NCBI RefSeq assembly: GCF_028640845.1
Contig: NC_080539.1
Coordinates: 103,008,554-103,072,553 of the forward strand
Length of the DNA stretch: 64,000 nucleotides
From: Ahaetulla prasina
Lineage: Eukaryota > Chordata > Lepidosauria > Squamata > Colubridae
Direction of reading: 5' to 3'
Shown: piece after piece, positions 58,822-64,000 of the stretch
Position numbering within the stretch: the first letter of the stretch is position 1
Layout: every line of letters starts with the position of its first letter
Made by a program: the position numbers and the translations under genes
The notes under the pieces: model-generated
What the model saw: the letters and a program-made list of their open reading frames with translations, nothing else
Told to the model about the DNA's origin: nothing
Databases searched by the model: none

Positions 58822-58834
58822 CTCCTTCCCTCCC
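58822..58834 (-). promoter_or_regulatory. Polypurine tract next to the 3' LTR
   Basis: The minus strand reads GGGAGGGAAGGAG immediately before the TG of the 3' LTR, the plus-strand priming site of LTR retroelements. Confidence 0.85.
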
Positions 58835-58872
58835 AGAAAACACTTTACCCATATTTACATGATATTTACATA

Positions 58873-59426
58873 TTATTTTTCAACGTAATCACGCAAATAG
58901 ACTGGGCGTCTCCTGACTCTTTCGGACCTGCGCAGTACATTCCCTGGGAGTGGGTCGAGCTGACCGGAGGGGCTGTTTGCTCCTCTCAGCTCCTTCTCTA
59001 GGCCATCCGGCCCTGGATTATTAGCAGATTCGTCCCTGCTGTTTTCTACTGGAGCCTGTGGGCGTCGCTGGACCTCCGGAATTTCAGATAAGTCCTGCGT
59101 TTTTTCCGGGTTTGAGTCAGCTGTGGAATCAAACATTGTATAGTCAGGGCCCGTTTCGATTAGTTCAGATTGTTCGGCTATGCGTTTTCGTATTTGGTCT
59201 ATGTGGCGCCTCCATACTCGGCCGTCCTTTAACTCCACCAAGTATGATTTTGGACCTGTTCTGTTTAGGATTTGTCCTGCTATCCACGTTGGGCCTTCAC
59301 CATAGTTGTGTGCTCACACTCGGTCGCCTATGTCCATTTCTCTTGTTTTTCCTATGTCCCCCTTGTAACCCTCCGGCGTATAGTTTGGATTTAGACGGTC
59401 TAGGGGGCACCTGAGCTTTCGGCCCA
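58873..59426 (-). pseudogene. Gypsy integrase C-terminal region, with a nonsense codon
   Basis: The Pol frame continues past the shift to an in-frame TGA (plus strand TCA at 59314-59316). It is then open from 59241 to a stop at 58873. The part from 59241 has the GPY/F-type end (VELKDGRVWRRHIDQIRKRI), an acidic linker, and the basic end RRSERVRRRPVYLRDYVEK usual at the C-terminus of vertebrate Gypsy Pol. Confidence 0.85.
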
Positions 59427-60425
59427 TTAGTAATTCGGCTGGGCTTCTGCCGGTTGTGACACAGGGGTTCTGTGTTGGACGGCCAGGAAAACATCGATTT
59501 TTGTTTGCCAGTCGCCTGGCTTAAGTCTGGACAATGCCTCTTTTGCGCTCCGGACGGAACGCTCTGCAAGGCCATTCGTCGCAGGGTGGAAAGGCGCCGA
59601 GAGGGCATGTCGGATGCCCTCCTCTGCCAAGTACTCCTCAAATTGGGTTGCCGTGAATTGCGGGCCGTTATCGGAAACTAGCGTGTCGGGCAACCCATGG
59701 GTTACAAATAGGTGCCGTAGGACTGAGATCACGGCCTCGGCTGTCATGGATCTCATGAGAATGATTTCCAGCCATTTGGAGTAGGCATCTACTACGACCA
59801 GGAAGGTTTGGCCGTGGAAGGGGCCGGCAAAATCAATGTGTATTCTAGACCAGGGGCCCTGGGGTTTCTCCCATTCCCGAACTGGGGCCGTTGGGGGTAG
59901 CGGTCTGGACTCCTGGCACGCCTGGCATTTCCCTACCCTTTCAGCAATTTCTGAGTCCATTAAGGGCCACCACACATAGCTTCTCGCTAGACCCTTCATC
60001 CTAACGATCCCTGGGTGACCCTCGTGGAGGAGGTCCAACACCCTTTTCCTCAATTTTTCTGGGATCACCACTCTATCCCCCCATAGTAGGCACCCCCCTT
60101 GAGCCGAAAGTTCCCCACGTTTTTTTACAAATTCTTTAAAACGCTCGCCCGGCGCAGCGGGCCACCCTCTTTGTACCCAACCGAGTACAGTTCTCAAAGT
60201 AATGTCCCGGTATGACGCCCGAGCCACCTCCTTAGATGTGACTGGGCCAGAGTCAGAGTCAATTAACAGTATGGGCGTCCCGGGTGGGGTCTTGATCGCC
60301 CCTGGTAGTGGGCATCTGCTTAATGCGTCCGCATGCGCCAACTCCTTTCCCGGCCGATGCTGCAGTTTGTAGGAATAGGCGGCTAAGAAGATAGTCCATC
60401 GGGTCAATCGTGGGGAAAGTGCCAC
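59427..60425 (-). pseudogene. Gypsy RNase H end and integrase, broken at its 3' end
   Basis: It starts within RNase H (LSPRLTRW; HADALSRCPL). The integrase follows: zinc-binding HHCC with H134, H137, C167 and C170, and a catalytic core with D198 (HIDFAGPF), D252 (VSDNGPQF) and E288 (ATNGLAERS), which is DD35E spacing. The frame shifts near the four-G run at 59464-59467 and stops at 59427. Confidence 0.93.
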
Positions 60426-60517
60426 AGGCGTTGGGCGGGCGCCAGCCAGTATCCTAACAGTGGTCTATGGTCTGTCACAATTTCAAAGTCTCTACCAAAA
60501 ACGATTCGTGAAACTTT

Positions 60518-61204
60518 TTACCCTGACACAATAGCTAGCGCCTTATCCAACTGGCTATAGTTCCTCTCTGTCGAGGACATCGTTCTGGAGTAGAAGGCTA
60601 TTGGGGCTTCTGTGCCATTTGGAAACCTGTGGCTGAGCACAGCCCCACCCGTAAGGGAAGCATCGCAGACTAATACCAATGGCAATGAGCTATGATACTG
60701 AACCAGTAAGCTATCGCTCGAGAGTAGGTTTTTTACTGCTTCGAAAGCCCTAGCTTCCGACTTTCCCCAAGACCAAGCGGTATTCTTTCCCAGTAACTTA
60801 TGTAGCGGCTCGGCAACGGTTGCCTTATTTTTTAAAAAGACCGCGTAAAAATTCACTAGACCCAGGAATGCCTGTAGCTCTGTTTTGTTTTTGGGCGCTG
60901 GAGCCTTTCGTATTGCCTTGACCTTGCTTTCAGTGGGGTGAATTCCCTCCTTGTCTATTCTGTAGCCCAAGAACTCTACGGACTCTACCCCTATCTGGCA
61001 TTTGTTCACTTTAACCTTTAGACCGGCTGACCGGAAAATGCCCAGAACTTTTCTCAAACGCTCCCCCAATTCTTCTAAATTTTCGGCTGATATCAATACA
61101 TCATCGAAATAGGGGACTACCCCCGGAGCCCTTGCAGAAGTCGCTCCATTAAATTTTGGAATAGACCAGGTGCCACACTCACCCCAAACTGTAATCGGGT
61201 ACAC
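60518..61204 (-). pseudogene. Gypsy reverse transcriptase (C-terminal part) and RNase H start
   Basis: Continuation of Pol in a different frame. The catalytic YFDD box is at residues 32-35 of this frame, followed by LGYRIDKEGIHPTESKVKAI and FLGLVNFYAVFLKN (thumb). The RNase H begins with LVLVCDASLTGGAVL and FYSRTMSSTERNYSQLDKAL. It ends in a stop at 60518. Short deletions between about 60425 and 60550 remove part of RNase H. The first 25 residues of this open frame are out of frame with Pol and not real. Confidence 0.9.
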
Positions 61205-62913
61205 TTGAAAGCACCTCTGTGAGTCACAATCGTCTGGGCTTCGGCTGTGTTGGCGTCTACGGGCAGTTGTTGATAGGCTTGAGCCAAATCTAACTTGGCA
61301 AAAACGTGTCCTTGCCCCAGCGAGTGCAGCAAGTGTTGTACCACGGGGACCGGGTAAGCGCTTTTCTGCAAGGCTTTGTTTAACGTCGCCTTGTAGTCAG
61401 CGCAGATTCTAACTGACCCATCTGGTTTCACTGGGGTGACGATTGGCGTCTCCCACTTTGCGTGATCGACTGGCACCAGAATCCCCTGACTGATGAGCTT
61501 GTCTATCTCCTTGTCAATCTTAGGTTTAAGAGCAAAAGGGACTCTCCTCGCCTTTAACCTAATGGGGGCTACCTGGGGGTCTAAATTGAAGGAAATAGGG
61601 GTCCCCTTGTACTTGCCCAGGCAGTCCTTGAAGACATCTTCGAACTTGTTCATGAGTGTGTCTTTTAGGTTAAAGTCACTTCTGTAGATGCCAGTCACTC
61701 CCATGCCCAATGCACGGAACCAGTCTAGTCCCAACAAACTAGGCAGGGTCCCTTCGACGATCGTGATGGGCAGGGTCTTCTTGTGTGGTCCGTACTCGAC
61801 GCGGACGGAGGTGGTCCCTCGAACAGGGATGCGATTCCCTTGGTAGTCGTGCACTCGTAGCCGTTGTGTTTGCAGTTTGCGTTTGGCGATTCTCGGCAAA
61901 GCTTTCGCAAAAGTGTCCCAGGACATGATTGTGATCGCTGACCCGGTGTCCACTTCTAGTCGGCACGGCACTCCTTCGATTTTCGGTTTAGTGAAGATTT
62001 TCTTCTCGATGCGGGTTGCTGCACGGCCTATGATCACAGTCGTTCGATTTGAGTTCGCGCCCTTTTTGTTTTGACCAATCGCGGGTCGCCTTGCCGATCC
62101 TGCGCTCTGATTGGTTGGTTTGAATTTTCGGCGGGAAGGTTGGGGTGCTCGACAGACTTGAGCCAGGTGCCCCTTCTTCTCGCACCGCCGACATGTAGTG
62201 TCCTTGAACTTGCATCGTTGACGCTGGTGTTGCCCTCCGCAACTTCCGCATTCCTCCCGGTCTTCTTTGCCCCTTCTCTCGGTGAGGCAAACTCCTTCCT
62301 CATCCTCGCCGTCTGATTCGGTCTGGATTTCTTCATTGTGGACCGGGGTTGATTTCGCGTTTGCGCTCGCCGTTGGCGTGAGTGGCTTTTGTAGGGTTTC
62401 CACCGCTTGGGTGGACATCTCATGAGCTCTGGCTTCGTCCAGAGCGTTTGCCAGCGTTAGATTGCTTTTTGATAGCAGCCGCCTCCGCAAACGAATGTCT
62501 CTGACCCCACGGATGAGTTGCTCTAACAGCTCCTCATCCAAGTCTCGGTACCCACAGTCCTTGGAGGCTTTTCGCAGGGCGGCCATGTAATCGCTGATTG
62601 ATTCGCCCTCTTGCTGTCTGCGCTCCCCAAATTCAAAATGCCGTACGTATTTGGACGGTGTTGGCGCGAAATGGTTCTTCAATAGATTTTGCAGAGTTTG
62701 CCACGATACCGATTGTACCGGCGTTGGCTCTGCCAGGGCTTCCGCAATGTCGATGACCTCGGGACCGCAGTGGCTCAGGAAATATGCCCTTTTGCGGTTG
62801 TCTGGAACTCCTTGCAGTTCGTTTGCTTCTAGGAAGCTTTCGAAACGGGTCATGTACGTTCCCCATTTCTCCCTGGCTGGGTCAAACGGCGCGGGCGGAG
62901 TGTAGCTGGCCAT
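61117..62913 (-). CDS. Gypsy gag-protease-RT (N-terminal part), 598 codons, broken at its 3' end
   Basis: A single frame from an ATG at 62913. Residues 1-210 are a retrotransposon Gag (LLKNHFAPTPSKYVRHFEFG). Two zinc knuckles follow at residues 222-234 (CX2CX3HX4C, one residue short of classical) and 241-254 (CX2CX4HX4C). The protease has D322-T-G-S. The reverse transcriptase starts near residue 440 and includes LDLAQAYQQLPVD (541-553). Gag and Pol share one frame with no programmed shift between them. A stop follows residue 598 at a five-C run (plus strand 61120-61124), where one base appears to be missing; the reverse transcriptase continues in another frame. Confidence 0.93.
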   Translation of the reverse strand: MASYTPPAPFDPAREKWGTYMTRFESFLEANELQGVPDNRKRAYFLSHCGPEVIDIAEALAEPTPVQSVSWQTLQNLLKNHFAPTPSKYVRHFEFGERRQQEGESISDYMAALRKASKDCGYRDLDEELLEQLIRGVRDIRLRRRLLSKSNLTLANALDEARAHEMSTQAVETLQKPLTPTASANAKSTPVHNEEIQTESDGEDEEGVCLTERRGKEDREECGSCGGQHQRQRCKFKDTTCRRCEKKGHLAQVCRAPQPSRRKFKPTNQSAGSARRPAIGQNKKGANSNRTTVIIGRAATRIEKKIFTKPKIEGVPCRLEVDTGSAITIMSWDTFAKALPRIAKRKLQTQRLRVHDYQGNRIPVRGTTSVRVEYGPHKKTLPITIVEGTLPSLLGLDWFRALGMGVTGIYRSDFNLKDTLMNKFEDVFKDCLGKYKGTPISFNLDPQVAPIRLKARRVPFALKPKIDKEIDKLISQGILVPVDHAKWETPIVTPVKPDGSVRICADYKATLNKALQKSAYPVPVVQHLLHSLGQGHVFAKLDLAQAYQQLPVDANTAEAQTIVTHRGAFKCTRLQFGVSVAPGLFQNLMERLLQGLRG

Positions 62914-62987
62914 CTCCGCGTTTCTGCCCTGAGTTTGCTGGGTTCGGTTCTTCCGTGCTTCAGCTCGTTCCTGGTGCTCTTTAGCCT

Positions 62988-63009
62988 CGAGATCCCACCT
63001 TCGTCGCCA
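62988..63009 (-). promoter_or_regulatory. Primer binding site, tRNA-Ser type
   Basis: One base inside the 5' LTR the minus strand reads TGGCGACGAAGGTGGGATCT. This is complementary to the 3' end of a vertebrate tRNA-Ser(GCT), with about 16 of the first 18 positions agreeing from memory of that tRNA. mag-lineage elements use tRNA-Ser. Confidence 0.65.
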
Positions 63010-63010
63010 G

Positions 63011-63189
63011 TGTTAAGTTCGGGAAGTAACGAGGCTGGAGACCAGGGTAGTGACAACAGCTCTTTAATATATGGTGAACCCAGCAACCAGGCTGGGGAAA
63101 AACCTCTCCTTATATACAGTTCAACCGGCGGCTTTAACCAATCAGCAACGTGCTTGTTTCCCGCCTAAACCATTTAAAGATACATTACA
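63011..63189 (-). repeat. 5' LTR of the Gypsy element (179 bp)
   Basis: On the minus strand it runs TGTAATG ... CTTAACA. It carries an inverted CCAAT box (plus strand CCAAT at 63138-63142), a TATA box (TATATAAGG, near 63108-63116) and an ATTAAA poly(A) signal (63063-63068), the parts of a compact Pol II promoter and terminator. Confidence 0.95.
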
Positions 63190-63194
63190 CCCAT

Positions 63195-64000
63195 AGTCTT
63201 TTAGCCTCCTTTCCACCCAGCAAGCAAGGGGAGATCAGGCCAGCAGAAGTTTTCAAACTTCAGTTCGCAAAGGGAGAGCAGGCCGGGAACTAAAACGACA
63301 AATTTACCTTTCATCTACTTATATTCAAATAACTTGTTCAATCCATGAGCTGTTTTGAGATCTCCTTGAATAACTATTCTGCTGTTTACTCTGTGAATGC
63401 TTCCAACTCATTCTATAGCTCCATGGGAATGGAAGTGACATTCTCTGTAGGCATATTAACATTTACTTTGTCCAGATACCACCCCGTCTTCTTTAAAAGC
63501 AATATTCTAATGCAAATTTTCATCCATTTTCTGAACCCCTTGTGAGGTTTATTTTCTTCAGCATGTGAGCATTAAAGAAAGCTACCAGCCATAGATGATA
63601 GACATACAATTCTCAGAAAAGAAACAGCTGCATTGACGAGTTGCAGATAGGTGCTACATGAGTCCTTGCCTACTCCAGAGTGCTGTAAAGTCCCAGGTTG
63701 TAGCACTGAAGTACTGGAGAAGGACCGATCCCAGTTCATATCTTTTCTTGACCAAAAGACTGACTGGGGGATTATGGACTGGTTATTCTTTCTTAACTCA
63801 ACATACCTCACAGGGTTACAAGGGTGATATCAATGCAATTGTTCACTCCATTCAATTTGCATGCTCTCTAATAACTCTTTCACTCCTGGTTAAGAGAAAG
63901 AGGTTCGCATTAAGTCCTCCCACTGTGAAAGGCACAAGTTCATTCACGAAATCCAACTTTAGTGTAAGATCCCAGCTTTCTCTGCTTCAGTTTCAGTGGG
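63195..64000. other. ARFGEF3 intron 5' of the Gypsy element; nothing recognisable
   Basis: I searched both strands for the preceding ARFGEF3 exon and found none. Short ORFs here have no recognisable homology. Confidence 0.5.

Larger units (their letters stand above)
58638..63194 (-). mobile_element. Complete Ty3/Gypsy (mag-like) LTR retrotransposon with 5-bp target duplication
   Basis: LTRs at 58643-58821 and 63011-63189 are identical over 179 bp. CCCAT flanks the element at 58638-58642 and 63190-63194. The order on the minus strand is LTR, primer site, gag with two zinc knuckles, protease, reverse transcriptase, RNase H, integrase, polypurine tract, LTR. This domain order places it in Ty3/Gypsy. 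A Ser-tRNA-like primer site and two knuckles suggest the mag lineage; that placement is inference. The coding region has at least two frameshifts, one small rearranged stretch and one nonsense codon, so this copy cannot make its own Pol. It lies in an ARFGEF3 intron in the same orientation as the gene. Confidence 0.95.

Noticed and set aside
61725..62423. Extra ORFs overlapping the Gypsy gag region
   Set aside because: They are alternative frames of the zinc-knuckle and protease region with no recognisable domains.
57911..64000. Missing 5' exon of ARFGEF3 within the window
   Set aside because: No minus-strand segment resembles the region preceding KQLCPALIVILG; the earlier exons must lie beyond base 64000.
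1..64000. CRISPR array, phage, operon or other prokaryotic system
   Set aside because: The window is vertebrate: spliced gene, SINEs, LINEs and hAT elements throughout, with no regularly spaced direct repeats of CRISPR type.

Overview
This is nuclear DNA from a squamate reptile, almost certainly a snake. Three things point there: tRNA-derived SINEs of the Sauria type with clean target-site duplications, a BovB (RTE) LINE end, and L3/CR1-type LINE tails running into an AGAAT microsatellite. Diverse CR1/L2/L3, L1, Penelope-like and hAT elements add support. There is no prokaryotic or organellar gene content.

The only host gene I can support lies on the minus strand. It is the 3' three quarters of ARFGEF3 (BIG3, KIAA1244), a large non-catalytic relative of the BIG/Sec7 Arf exchange factors. 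I resolved 25 coding exons, from 57910 down to the stop codon at 17079-17081. They encode 1918 residues, starting about 260 residues into the roughly 2177-residue protein. All exon junctions keep frame. All splice sites are GT-AG except one GC-AG intron after exon 13. Earlier exons lie beyond base 64000. A long 3' UTR probably runs from 17078 to a poly(A) signal at 11951-11956.

From 1 to about 11.9 kb is intergenic DNA downstream of ARFGEF3, holding BovB, CR1, Penelope-like and MITE remnants. From 17 to 58 kb the gene's introns are studded with transposons. The main group is a set of non-autonomous hAT elements, many with intact 8-bp target-site duplications. The introns also hold Sauria, MIR-like and other tRNA SINEs, LINE 3' ends, a solo LTR and microsatellites. 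From 58.6 to 63.2 kb lies a complete 4.5-kb Ty3/Gypsy retrotransposon on the minus strand, with two identical 179-bp LTRs, a 5-bp target duplication, a tRNA-Ser-like primer site and a polypurine tract. Its gag-pol frame is nevertheless broken.

I found no new gene system. The best leads are the GC-AG intron, the hAT insertion 42 bp from the exon 3 acceptor, the young but defective Gypsy copy, nested insertions that order transposon activity, and a SINE and LINE family sharing one 3' hairpin tail.
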